This document shows positions 45,201-64,000 of a stretch of DNA of 64,000 nucleotides, piece after piece. The notes under the pieces are model-generated. The model worked only from the letters and a program-made list of their open reading frames with translations. It was not told where the DNA came from and did no database searches. Each line of letters starts with the position of its first letter. The stretch's first letter is position 1. Where the stretch lies: the NCBI GenBank assembly GCA_963678675.1, contig OY783197.1:10001-74000 (forward strand), written 5' to 3'. The DNA comes from Xiphydria camelus (lineage: Eukaryota > Arthropoda > Insecta > Hymenoptera > Xiphydriidae). Made by a program: the position numbers and the translations under genes.

Positions 45201-47334
45201 TCGCAACCCTGATATCTGTGGTGAGGACTGTAGCAGCCAGTCGGAAAGCTCACACGGAACGAACGCTATTGGGAGAAACGGCGATAAGCTTTCGCGGAAG
45301 GGGAATGATAGATATGAGCATAATAAGGAGCGCGAGAATAGCCGCCGATCTATGTATGGGAGCGCGGCACGATCGAGAATGGCAGAGCGTACAAGCGCGC
45401 TTCGTAAAGAGTCTCGCCGCGAGTCTGTTTCCGAATTCAGCAGCGACGAAGAACGTCGAGTTGTATCCGATCTATCGAGGTCGAAAAATACGTTGCCGAG
45501 TAAGGGAGGACATTTTAATTCAAATGAATGTACGCTTCGCAAAAGTGATGCGCACTTAGCGAAGGACGAGCGTTTCGACAGGTCTGCCCCTTGGACTGTA
45601 AAAGAGGAGGAGACAGGTGGAGCGACGTTGGAAAGGTTGAAACGATCGAAACGCCAAGAGGACGGGAATAAAAGAAGCGTCGTCCGTATCGAGCCAAGAG
45701 GATGTACGAATGATCGCGATCGACGAAGGAGACGTGTGATCAGCAGTGATTCGGATTCCGACAAAGAATCGAATGGCGAGAGGAATCCTAGAATGCGACG
45801 CACGGATTTAATGAATGGCGCCCGACGCCAGGGATCGAATGGCAGGGAGAAGACGACGAAACCGTATCGAACGGAACGGGTTCGTAAGGATGAAACCGAA
45901 TCGAATTCGGAGGGAGAATTTCAAGCGGCCAATTCGCCTAGGAGGAGACGTCGTACCGTGAAACGACTTTGCGACATCGACAAAGACTACACACGGGTCG
46001 AAACGGAGAGGAAGCACTCTTCTTTGGTCGGAGATGTGCGGATCAAGCGGACCGAGGCAAACTTAAAATTGAACAAACAACAAGGGACTACTTTCAAAGC
46101 TCACGTCCAGAAGTTGACGAACGAAATCAACATAGTTGCGTCGAAAATGTCCGCCGACGCTCAGAGCGTAAATCACAAGTTCTTCCAAAACGAATCCGTA
46201 CGCGTCAACGACACGGTCGAAGTGGTATTCAAGTATGCCAAGCTCCTCGGCGAATGTCAAACCAAGTTGAGTGGATTTAAAGACGAGTTTCTCGAGACGT
46301 ACAAGTTGTGGTGTATTGACTTTGGCCTTGGATGCGTGCTGGAAAAGGTGAAGGACTCGGTTATTGCTGGCCCGTTATCAAGGACGAAAGAATCATCGAA
46401 AAGCACCGCCACGGAGAGCGAACGCGAGAACGCGAACGAGAGGGAGGAAGAAGAAGATGTAGTGTCAATTGTGAAGCCTGTAACGTGCGGCACGCCGGTT
46501 AGCGATACGAGGATATCCGATATAGAGGCCAAGCGAGGCGAGAACGCACGGCCTCGCAAACCTACCGGTAAAGATGCGAAAAGTGATGCACAATCCACGA
46601 GTACGGCGAACGAGGCGATCGTTGGCTCGACTACTGAGCGATCGGACGTACGGGCCGAGAAGGACCGATCGCTTCTTCCGGAAGACGATGGCGATACGCA
46701 CAGCGGGGTTAGCGATAGTGGTACGTCTACGTCCAAAAGAAACACGAACCCTTCCGGTAATCGTAATGGATCTGACACCGAAGAGAGCGAAAGCTGCGAT
46801 CGGAAATCTCTGGAAGTGTCGGATTATAACAGCGACGAAATATTCTCCGGGTCCGAGAAAGGACGCGCGAATTCGCAACGTTCTCACAAAGCGAAAGGAA
46901 TGGCTACGAACGTGGGATCGAATACCCGTGATGATGATAATGTCGACGAAGGAGAATTTTCGGGAGAATCGCAATCGAGAAACGGATCGCGCGGAACGGC
47001 CGTGCGGTTCTTTACGGAGGACAAACTTCTGCCGAAGAGTATCGTAATCAGACCCGTATCGGTGCTCTTGCCGAAACTGGAAGATATCCAAGGTATTGAC
47101 ACGAAGGAATTGAAATTAAGTTCGAAGAACGATGATGCGGTCGATGATCGATCGATGAAAAATGGTCAAGTCAAATCAGCCGATGCACGGATAACGAATA
47201 ACGATACATCGGAGGGGGTCGCGAAAGGAAGTACGACGGATGGTGAACATTTGAAAACGAATTCGATCGAAGATGACGAGAAAAGCCAAGGCGATCGTCA
47301 GTCTTCGGATGACATGTTCGACGATACTCTTGTG

Positions 47335-47370
<36 letters not shown>

Positions 47371-50300
47371 GCTGGTACTCGATCTCGATCCTCGAGTGAA
47401 TCCGAATGCGACGTACTCTCCAAAGGTGAACGTTCCGTTGCGCGAGAGCACGTGGATCATCGGAACGGAGACACCGAACCCGAAGGCGCGAAGCAACAGA
47501 AGAAACGAATCGAGTCGGAAGACGATAGAGAGACACACGCGGACAAAACCGCTACGGATCGAAACACTTCGGCGGATCGTTTTGGCCGTGAAGTTTGCGA
47601 TGCGGAAGAGACTGCGCCGTCGAGAGGAAGGGAGCTGCTCGAAGGGAAAGAATCGGATGTAGTACGAAATGGAAGCAGTAGCGACGCGGAAAGCGTTTCG
47701 ACCCGAGAGAAAGACTCGGAAACACGCGAGAGTGGTGGAGCAAGGAATAGCGTTTCAATCGAGACGGGGAAATCTCGAGGACGAGTCGATACGATCGAAG
47801 ATGACATCGAAAAGGGGCGCGATGCGGTTCCCAATGAAAAGGTCAGAAACGCGCGTTCCAAGTCTAGCTCCGAAGATTCGATCGGCAGTTTTGAGTCTGT
47901 GGGCTCTATCTCTACAGTCGCACCGAGCTCAACTAAGAACAAATCCGGCACCAGAACGTCCGATAAGGAAGGATCGAGTTTCGAGTTTGACACCAGTTGC
48001 AGTACAATATTGCTACCTGCAAAAGCCAGCGCGAGAGCTACTCACGACGATAGCAAACCTACGACATCCGATAAATTCAAGAAATCTCGACGAGTATCGA
48101 ACGGCAACGCCGACGAACTCGCCAAAATTGCACTGTTGGAGTCCACGTCGGACGAGTCCCCGAAGGAACCTAGTCGAGATTCAGATTTGGATAATGCCGA
48201 TGCTACTGCGAAGAAAGCACTTTTGTCCTCTTCGGATAGCGAATCCACCGCTGTGGAGTCGGACGGGGGAAGGGGTGATCGAAAAGAAGATGCAATAACT
48301 GCTTCGGACGCGGATTCCAAGAGAACGAGAAGCTCTGAGAAACAGTCACGCGACAACGATGGTCGCGACTCCGAGAATTATAGACCAAAGAGGAAGATGG
48401 TTAAGCTAAACGCGAATCCTTTCTACGAAGCTGACGAAAAGTTGAAAATGACCGCCAAAGTTGCGGTGGAAAGATTAGGGCGGAGGGTCCTCGACCGATT
48501 TTCACGTGTACTAGAACAATGTAGGAAGCGTCTGGAAGAGAAAAATTTCGCAAGGTATTCAAGAATGTATACCTTATTGTCGCATAATCGTGCGGTATCG
48601 CTGTGTACGAATACGGAATGGGGAGTTGGAACGCTTGGGCGAGGGTTCGGTATCAAAGATTCCGCCGAATGTGTGACAGGATTCTCGGTTGACGAATTGG
48701 AAGAAAGACGGCGTCGTAATATATTAATTTGGATCCGAAGTCTCCCTGATCTGCGTACTTGTTCTTTTTCGTCGTGGATAATATTGAATGAATAAGTGTT
48801 CGTCAGTTGGTCGGACCCCCATAGTTTCAAAAGACACACCCGATGTTTTGCACTTTTTCAATTCCTTTTTGCCCCTTCCTCTTCTGAATCGCGCGTCAAG
48901 TCACTAATCCACAAACGACACCCCGTACGTACGTATTCGATTTCGATACGACATTCTTATAACGTATCGCGATTTCAATTGAAATGGTTCGGTAGCTTCC
49001 ATTTCAATCCGAAAACGCGTTTTACCATAGGTACCTATACTCGCGTAACATCCCCCCTCCCCCTTTATCTCGAATTATTTTCTCGTAGCTTATTGGATCT
49101 GGATAGTCTCGAACGCAAGAAGGCAATTGTACGTAGCAACGCCGATAGCTCGGAAGGGGATGAAGCGACGTCAAAACTATCGAAGGGATACAAACGAAAG
49201 AGAAAAGAGAAAGTGGACGAAGAAAAAGAAGAAACGTTGATGGATCATTTGGAAAAGGTGGCGAGCGGCAAAGTTATCGAGACCGATGGTGAAGATAGCG
49301 ACGAGAGTTCCAATATTGACGGTGCCAAATTGAGAAACAAACTCGAGGCACTTCCTACAGCAAAGATAGATCTCGCATCGGAAGCGAATAGGATAGCGAA
49401 AGACGCTCTGCTGAATAGCTCCGATTCGAATAGTGGTGAGTGAGATACGTACAATTACGCGGCGCACACTATAGAGGAGACACATCGCCATATCGCATGT
49501 CGAGGAGGAGGGCTCGACATATCGTCGGTAGAAATTATAGATCGGGTGATCGCGCAATATCCGATAATTTCGATAAATTTGCAGAAAGGGAAGAATTATC
49601 GGGAACTGACGACAATGACGTTCGGACGGAAAAGAAGGGCCGCCGTTGTAACGATAAGAAAGGGACGACAACGGCGACGGAGAAGAAAGGGGAAGCTGCG
49701 AGCGATACAGAGGATGATGAGGTATTTGAGAATAAATATGCAGCCAGCCGTGTGTTTATTATCAAGTTTTGGGGAAAAGAGAAAAAATGACGAAACACAT
49801 CGGCTCGAGGGAAATGAAATCGAGTCAGAGTATATCTTGTACACGATTACAGGAGAAGTTAAAGAAACCGAAGAAGACAAGCAAATGGAGACGGGATAAA
49901 GTATTAACGATGACATTAACGGATTCGGACTCTGACTCTACCAAGGAAGAAAATCTGAGAAGGAAAGAGAAAGAAAGGTGAGCAATACTAGTTTTGATAC
50001 GTTTCGTCCGACGCGGTGTTATCGTACCGACATCTGCTATTTCCCTCCCTTGTGTGCGTCACAAATCTAGTTCCAACAGCGACGACGACATTAAGGAGAT
50101 TAAGGTGACGAAAACGAAAAGGCGTGTTTTGTTCTCCGATTCTGATTCTGTGAAATTATGCGATAACGACAGCAACTCGGATGGCTCTACGTTTGTAAAG
50201 AAACAGAAGAGAAGGCAGGCCGTATCCGAAGAGCCCGGTAGCTCCGACGACTCGATGACGGCCCCGAAGAAGAAGAAGAGGAGAAAACGATTGGCTTCGA

Positions 50301-53300
50301 AGACGTCGAATTCCGACACTTCCGTGGAAGCGACGAGGTAAATTCTTGTGGTCGATATTTTTTTTTTTTTTTCCTCTCCCCGTTACCTCGCGATATTTGT
50401 ACTCCTTCATACACCCCATCTACCCGTTTCACATCGTTAGATCAAAACCTAAGAGACGAAGAATTAAAAAAGTAGCCAGCGACAGCGACAGCGATGTCGT
50501 AACAGCTTCGCAAGGAACTCCCGGGAAATCGGGCCGAAAGAATATCAGGAAGGTTTTAAAGAACAAACAAGTCGCGGAGGATACCAAACAGGCGGCCAAG
50601 GAAGAAGAGGAGAGATTGAGACGCATAGCAGAACGTCATAAATTGGTAAGTCGGACGAAGACTAGTAGTTTTGAGAAGGATCGACGCGCATCTCGAGGCA
50701 CAATGGAACCAATCTATTTTTCCGTTCTCCATGGCGCAGTACAACGAGATGTACGAAATAAGACTGGCCGGCGAGGAGAAGGTCGATAAATTGGTATTGG
50801 ACTTTGACGAAGAAACGAAAGAAGAGCTGGTCAGTGTTCACAAAGATTTGGTAAAACGTTTGAAACCGCACCAAGCTCAGGGTATCAAGTTTATGTGGGA
50901 CGCTAGTTTCGAGTCTCTGGAACGCGTAAAAACTACTAAAGGATCTGGATGCATAATCGCCCATTGTATGGGCCTTGGCAAGACTTTCCAGGTCGTCACA
51001 CTGGCCCATACGCTGCTGGCGCACCCCGAGACTCGAATCAATACCATCATGGTAGTTTGCCCCTTGAGTACCGTACTCAATTGGGTCAACGAGTTTAAAA
51101 TGTGGTTGAAAGACGTAAACGACGGCGAAGACGTCAACATATTCGAATTGACTCGGTAAATGGATTGGATTGGCACGCGTACCTACTCGCGTATTCTTTG
51201 GCCGCGGTGTCCTTACACCGCTTTACACTTTGTACACTTTGTTTAGATTGAAACGAAATTGCGAGAGAAAGTATCAGCTCGAAGAATGGCAGCGTTGCGG
51301 CGGTGTTCTGATCATTGGTTACGAAATGTTTCGCAATCTAAGTAACGGGAGTAAAATGGGTAAGAATATGAAGGAGGCAATCTTCAAGTGCCTGGTGGAT
51401 CCTGGCCCGGATCTCATCGTCTGCGACGAGGGTCATTTGTTGAAGAACGAAGATACCGCCCTCAGCAAGGCTATGAGACGAGTCAAAACTCTCCGAAGGA
51501 TCGTATTGACGGGCACGCCTTTGCAAAACAACTTGATAGAATGTGAGTGTCGAATCGCAGGGCTCGCGATGCCCGTGGATGTCCGTTTATTAGCGCGTTC
51601 GCCTATAGGTGTACCGCGCGGGTAGGTTCCGAAACGTAATTCGTTCATCATCCATCCGTTAGATCATTGCATGGTCCAATTTGTCAAACCCAATCTCCTC
51701 GGAACGAAGAAGGAATTTTTGAATAGATTCGTTAATCCTATAACGAACGGCCAGTTTGACGATTCGACCGCTTACGACGTCAAGTTGATGAAGAAACGAG
51801 CACACGTCTTACATAAGATGTTGGAAGGTAGCGTTCAGAGGTTCGATTACTCCGTGCTCACGCCGTTCTTGCCTCCCAAACAAGAGTACGTCATATTTGT
51901 TAAACTGACGGACGTGCAGATCAAATTGTATCGCTACTATTTGGATAATTTCGCGAGGTACGTGAAATGGTGGGCGATCTGACGAAAAGGGGAGAGAGAG
52001 AGAGAGAAAAGTGTTGCATCAGTCGATGCGAAAATTGTTCTCAGGCGGTATCGCGGTGCGGGTGGATCGCTCTTCTCCGACTTTCAAGCGTTGCAACGGA
52101 TATGGACGCATCCCATAGTTTTGAAGCTGAACGCGGAGAAGGCGGAGAAAGCCAATGAGAAGAAGCGGCTAAACGAAAGCGATTCCGAAGGATCACTGAG
52201 AGATTTTATCGACGACGGCAGCGATTCGAATTGCAGTAGCAGTAGCAGCAGCAGCAGCAGTGGTAGCGACATTCGGTCTGTCCATAGCGACGAGAGCAGC
52301 GCGGCACCGAGGCGCGGAACCAGAGCAAATCCTGTAGGTAAGTGTTTCCAACGACGTACGACGATTACACGAGATCGCTGTTGCTCTCCGTCGAAAGTTA
52401 TACCGTCGCGTGGGGAGGGGATATATAGGTACAGAGCCGTATACGTATGTGTATCATGTTCGGGCAAGACTTCCGCAATCATCGGCACGGTACTTAGATT
52501 TCGCGACCAATTACGTTTGGGTGAGAGAATCCAAACGATAATTTCGCGATCGATCTCTATCGCGCGCGCGCGCGCGCGCGTGCTTGGTATAACATTTCCA
52601 TAAACTAGAAATCAAAGAAGAGGTGGAAGGAGGGCAGAAGAACAAGGGGGACTCCGAGACTGGAGAAGCCGCGGAAACTACAGAATGGTACGAACAGTTC
52701 GTCCAACCCGAACATTTTAAGGACATGAGAATCTCGGCGAAACTACTTCTCCTCTTTGGTATCCTGAAGGAGTGCGAACAGATTGGCGATAAACTGTTAG
52801 TATCACTCGATTTCGACAAGTGTCCGATCGGAAGTGTGTTGCGCTACGTACGATTCGCCGCGTACCGGTGATGCCGTAACGACTGAACGACTGAACGAAC
52901 GTTCCAACATTGTAGGCTCGTCTTCTCGCAATCCTTGTATTCTCTGACCTTGATCGAGAAGTTTCTCAATCAAATCGACAACGATACCCAGGAAGGAGTC
53001 ACCAGCGAGTTTCTGGAAGGCCACTCTGGTAGTTGGACCTTGGGATTGGATTACTTCAGGCTCGACGGTCAAACGCCAGCCGAGTACAGAAGTCAGTGGT
53101 GCAAACTATTCAACAAGCCGTCCAATCCTAGGGCGCGATTATTTTTAATATCGACCAGAGCTGGCGGACTCGGTATAAATTTGACGGCAGCTAATAGGGT
53201 TATCATATTCGATGCCAGCTGGAACCCGTCCCACGATGTTCAAAGCATCTTCCGAGTATACCGGTACAACTGTTGACTTGTTCTCTCCCCAAAAACGGCG

Positions 53301-54861
53301 GAACGATACTTTGCTTTTCCTCCCCCTCTTTCAAAATAAAGTTCCTTTGCGATCGCGCGATCAGATTTTGACACTCCCGTCCGCGTATTGTGCATATACA
53401 GGTTCGGTCAGAAGAAGCCGTGCTACGTCTATCGATTCCTCGCGCATGGAACGATGGAGGAAAAGATATACAACAGGCAGGTAACGAAGCTGTCGCTTTC
53501 GTGCCGCGTCGTCGACGAACAACAGATCGAGCGTCACTATAGCAACAACGACCTGATCGAATTGTACAAATTCGAACCTAACACGAGTACGGATAAGCCG
53601 ACGCTTAATTTGCCGAAGGATCGGCTAGTGGCCGAAATATTTTTAAAGTATAAGGATTACGTGGAGAATTATCACGAGCACGATTCTCTGCTCGAGAACA
53701 AGGTGAGCGGTGGGGGGAGGGGCTTGACGCACACGGCTTGAAGAAAATCTCATTCTAAGAGCGTTCACTCGAATCGTATCATTCAGACCGAGGAGGAACT
53801 GGACGAGCAGGAGAGGGCACAGGCATGGCTGGAATACGAAGATGAAAAGAAGGGAAAACCGCCGATCAATCCTGCCATGCTGGCAAATTATCAGAACAAC
53901 TACATAGCGCAGCAGCAGTACATGATGATGATGATGACCAATCAACAAAACTCTGCCGGAATGGATCCAAACATAGCATCGATGCGTCACGATTACGAGA
54001 ATCTTCATCAGCTTATACGAAAGGACGTACGTTTCGTAATTCGGACACGCGAATCCGATTTGTATCTTTGATTTTTCTCGTTGTTTCAAACGTCGTGTTG
54101 ATCTCGCCAACGATAATTTCGCCGTGGATGATTCGCTTTGTTGATTCCAGCCTATTCTCTTTTCCGATCGCATATATATTTCGTTTCAGCATCCAAACTT
54201 GACGAACGAGCAGCAACAAATGTTAGTAACGCGTACCATTATGGGAATGTACAATTATGCCGAGAAACAATCGACCAATCAGGGCCCTACGGTTATGGGA
54301 ATGGTAAGATCTTGGTTGATATTCATCGTAACGTATAGCGAAAGCTCTAGGAACGGGGTTCCCACTGTTCTCGGTCGTATTTCAGAACGATCTATATGCC
54401 CGAATCAGCAATCCAAATACGACCGATTTCTCTACGATAAACGCGATGGTGAGTCCGTTGGGTGTTTTCGCATTTCCATTCAATGAGATTTCGTCCACAT
54501 TTTCATGTTGTATACACCTATGTGTATGATATGCAACTAGGTGATGCAAAATCAGATGGCAGCGAACTATGCGGCGCAGCAGGCGAGTGGTAGAAATGCA
54601 AATGTGATCACAGGTCAAGAGGTCGTTAGAAATCCGATGCTACAAAACGCAGGGACGATGAACAGTGACGTTCTGGGGGTGAGTTTTACGCTGCAAGAAT
54701 GATCGTACGAGTTACTTTTTCAGCCAGAGACACGTACACATATGTATCTGCTACTTTGTACATGTGCTTTCAAGATTCCGATGCCAGATGTACCAACCTC
54801 GACAACGCGGGTTGCCGATTCATCGGCATCGACCAGTAACGATAAGAGTCAAGAAGAATGA
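42284..54861 (+). CDS. ATRX: ATRX / XNP chromatin remodeller with ADD domain
   Basis: Twenty-three exons give 2,628 residues in one frame: 42284-42367, 43451-43505, 43703-43818, 43939-44082, 44178-44311, 45168-48554, 49089-49435, 49477-49721, 49853-49977, 50071-50337, 50441-50645, 50740-51155, 51247-51542, 51663-51957, 52045-52337, 52609-52795, 52916-53263, 53402-53702, 53787-54026, 54190-54303, 54386-54448, 54541-54678 and 54775-54861. Exons 3-5 form an ADD domain: a GATA-like finger (VCSTCGSEL, LQCEKCHRSC) and a PHD-like finger (FCRLCG, FCKKCIERN, WKCFVC), which in ATRX reads unmethylated H3K4 with H3K9me3. The 3.4-kb exon 6 is charged and serine-rich with an Asp run at 47336-47369 and a conserved helical patch (46090-46345). 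The SNF2 ATPase has HCMGLGKTFQ, the ATRX-type box CDEGH, LTGTPLQNN, STRAGGLGINLTAANR and IFRVYRFGQKK. ATRX with DAXX deposits H3.3 at repeats. The acceptor at 43939 was preferred because it restores the C-x2-C pair. The first two exons are least certain. Confidence 0.93.
42650..42873. mobile_element. foldback MITE-like element (GTACACCC family, copy 3)
   Basis: The ends GTACATACACCCGGGTTCAC and GTGAACCCGGGGGTGTAC are inverted repeats, followed inward by GGATTCTGAACATAGTGAC and ATGTAATTTTTAAACGTA. It sits in ATRX intron 1. Same family as 8706-8925 and 28655-28879. Confidence 0.88.
42905..43020. repeat. dispersed repeat with GCCATCTAACG
   Basis: CACCAATTTGGTTCTGATGT, CTCCTAATACG, then GCCGCCATCTAACGATAAGC and TTTGGAACTAG. 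Pieces of the same sequence occur at 27090-27175, 28130-28220 and 17395-17520. No inverted ends, hence probably a SINE- or LTR-derived family. It lies in ATRX intron 1. Confidence 0.5.
44977..45046. repeat. (GA)n microsatellite in ATRX intron 5
   Basis: GA dinucleotides with a few interruptions (GGGG, GGCA) ending about 120 bp before the large exon. Confidence 0.94.
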
Positions 54862-54955
54862 GCGAGTTAGTAGTTTATACCTAGTGATGTTGCGACAGTA
54901 AGATTTTTAATAACTGTGCACTACACCGTATTATACCAATTGAATTATAAGTATT

Positions 54956-54958
<3 letters not shown>

Positions 54959-54994
<36 letters not shown>

Positions 54995-55025
54995 TTCTCT
55001 CTTTCTCTCTTTCTCTCTTTCTCTA
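54959..55025. repeat. (CT)n / (CTTT)n microsatellite, ATRX 3' UTR
   Basis: CT repeats change to a CTCTTT pattern. The tract lies about 100 bp after the ATRX stop and before its probable poly(A) signal, so it is likely transcribed. Confidence 0.92.
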
Positions 55026-55306
55026 GTACATTTGTTATAATCGAAAAACATTCGTACTACGCGCGCAATTTTTGGGAGCTTTGTATATAGAGTCGCAAAT
55101 GACCGGTCTATATCCTCTATAGCAAATGTAAGTACATGCGTAATATTTAAACCAACCTTCCTTTTAGAAACTGTGTTAGCAATTCTACACTAGGTTCAAC
55201 CGGCAGGTCTCATTTTATCGTAAAGGGAACGTATCCCGTGAGATGAGATTTGTTGAGATCTTTTTACTCAGTTTCGCCGATTGCGGTTCGTGTGAGACAT
55301 GTATTG

Positions 55307-55312
55307 AATAAA
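55307..55312 (+). other. candidate poly(A) signal of ATRX
   Basis: AATAAA lies 445 bp after the ATRX stop, inside GTATTGAATAAAACG. It is the first AATAAA noticed downstream. Confidence 0.5.
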
Positions 55313-55413
55313 ACGAAACATTGAAGTACTTCTAACGTATTTCGATCCAAAAGTGACGCATCGCGATCGGGGTAATCTTATGGACAAACGGACGGCTCGT
55401 TGGTTTCGATAAT

Positions 55414-55617
55414 GTTTCAGTTCAGACAACACAATCTAAAAAGTCATCTTGGAGTAATCCGTAGGCAGTCTGGTGTCTCACTGTTTTTGCAAACTCAGAT
55501 TTGATGTTATCCAAAAGATGACTGTTGGATAACTCGAAATGAGAGTTATTCAACAAAGTGAGACATCAGACTGCCTAACTATAAAAAATAGCTTTCTGGC
55601 TTGTGTTGTCTGGAAAC
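55414..55617. mobile_element. foldback element O
   Basis: The ends GTTTCAGTTCAGACAACACAA and TTGTGTTGTCTGGAAAC are inverted repeats. Inner arms include TAGGCAGTCTGGTGTCTCAC and GTGAGACATCAGACTGCCTA, and ATGTTATCCAAAAGATGACT near the loop. No CCAAT motif was seen, unlike most other elements here. Confidence 0.82.
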
Positions 55618-57075
55618 CCATTACGTGTGTACGCACGTAATGCTTCTGTTCCAGCTCTGAATTTGCTGCAACAAGAATCAAAGCATTGAGAAACACTCGC
55701 TTATATCGAGTTGGGTGGTTGGTCGAGTGACAAGTATCGCACTTTATGCAAGCTCATCCGCGATTTTTCAGTTTTAAATCATCGCGCGGTGGTGTAGCGC
55801 GCGCACTCTAGTGTACGTAGGTACATACATACTACAAATCAGTTGCTCGATGGGTGTGTCCATCATCTGCACTTTCCGCGTCCCCTGCTTGAATCAGCTG
55901 ATTATTGTTTTCGTTCGCACGGGAAAATATTGGCCGCCCAGCATACTATTTCGATGCGCCAAATTTCCCTCGGGGAGTTCGAATTGCTATCTCGGAAAGT
56001 TAATTCCAAAGTTATCGTTGAGCAAAAACATTGTTTACATGGTATGCCGTCACGCGAGGTAGAAAAAGATATTGATATCTCGCATGGGGTGACGTCACTG
56101 TTGTTTGCGGGAGTGCTGTCAGTCTGTTCCAAAATGGCGCAGTAGACGGTCGAGTTAGAGGTGGTGCGCCTCGCGCGATGAAAATACGATTTTGTCGCGA
56201 AGTAAGTGTGAAAAGTTTTGGAATTGCGTTGAAACGAGGGCCGGGACCTTCGTTTCGATATAATACCAAAGGTTTCGAGTGGCTGTAGTGGCTTCAAATG
56301 GGAGATATCTCGCGTCGAATGTCGCGTTCTTTGTCGCGCGTAATGATGAAAATCTATTTTCTGCCCCCTCGGCCAACACGCGACAACACCACCGACGGGG
56401 GCCGCCTACGCGCTTTTACGCAACTGCGTAAAAATGTGTACATGTGTGCAGTAGAGTGGACGTGCTATTTAAATTGCATCTGTATTTGACAATTTTCCAA
56501 ACCGATCGGCCGCGATAACGCATCATTCGCGAGTAAATGCATTCCGCGTACACACATACATACGAGCGAACAGCTGCGCGCTTTGGTTGTGCAACGCGAT
56601 GCAAAAGGCAAAATAGACTTGCCCCGCCGCTTGGCCTTTGCGGTTGCACTCGTACACCTTACTTTCACGGCTATCTTTCGCGATAACACGCAACCGCCGT
56701 CGCGCCGTTTTCATCGCTTCTTTGGCCAAACGATCGGATCGTGCATCGTTTAGGTATCGGTTACTTACGCGATAATCAAATATCGCGTCAGCCACAGCGT
56801 ACGTACCATAGGTACATCGACGTACATACATCACGATCCATTCCGCAATCGGTTTTTACGTAACAATAATTGGTTGTTGTGATCGTGAACATTTTTCACT
56901 CGTTTACTCATTTTGTCATTTTCACGTCGATAATTTCTTTAAATGCTCAATGCCTTTCACCGTCGTAGCACATTGGTGCGCCGTCGACGAAACATTCACG
57001 ATCTCACGTGGGTGGCGGTACCGCCGACTCCGACGTCTCGTTTCAGAGAAAAAGGAATTGGAACGGAGAGGGAAA
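55618..57075. other. upstream region of BCAS3, no gene seen
   Basis: The short frames on both strands show no domain. The stretch before 57076 should hold the BCAS3 promoter and 5' UTR. ATGGCGC at 56132 and similar words do not lead into a supported exon. Confidence 0.5.

Positions 57076-64000
<6,925 letters not shown>

Noticed and set aside
45105..48839. Long open frames antisense or out of frame to the large ATRX exon
   Set aside because: They are by-products of the GC-rich, charged codon pattern (GAN/CGN) and have low-complexity translations. The sense frame links in phase to flanking conserved exons.

Overview
The window is nuclear DNA from an insect. It holds ten protein-coding genes split by about 88 GT-AG or GC-AG introns, separated by DNA rich in foldback (MITE-like) elements, GA/CT microsatellites and TTAGG-like repeats. 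The proteins fit insect orthologues and the repeat landscape suggests Hymenoptera, perhaps an ant; that placement is inference. No prokaryotic features, CRISPR arrays or operons are present. Exon boundaries below come from splice signals, phase and remembered family conservation. For most genes the exon lengths add up to an unbroken reading frame.

Layout. 1-4313: 3' part of a piggyBac-like element, a 107-bp tandem repeat built on GGTTAGG, a minisatellite and foldback sequence. 4314-6793 (-): an RRM + F-box + LRR protein. 6794-9339: a dense and partly nested cluster of foldback elements. 9340-15464 (+): LRPPRC/bsf. 16281-16771 (-): barrier-to-autointegration factor. 16772-20386: noncoding with two foldback elements. 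20387-23346 (+): ariadne-1. 25881-26893 (-): Bcl-2 family protein. 27020-29102: repeats. 29103-33167 (+): TBCK. 33630-38033 (+): TBC1D32/broad-minded. 38716-41785 (-): AIFM1. 42284-54861 (+): ATRX/XNP with an N-terminal ADD domain. 57076 to beyond 64000 (+): BCAS3/rudhira, cut off by the window end.

The genes do not form a pathway cluster. Two are mitochondrial (LRPPRC, AIFM1), two act on chromatin (BAF, ATRX), two have TBC-type folds (TBCK, TBC1D32), and two concern apoptosis (Bcl-2-like, AIFM1). AIFM1 and ATRX are head to head with 498 bp between start codons, a candidate shared promoter.

No new multi-gene system was found. The most notable signals are: an insect ATRX that keeps its ADD domain in the same gene; four GC-AG introns backed by protein conservation; two introns that stay open and in frame if retained; a foldback element supplying an in-frame upstream ATG to LRPPRC; many apparently unrelated foldback families that all carry CCAAT/ATTGG motifs; and a very long C-terminal extension on BCAS3.
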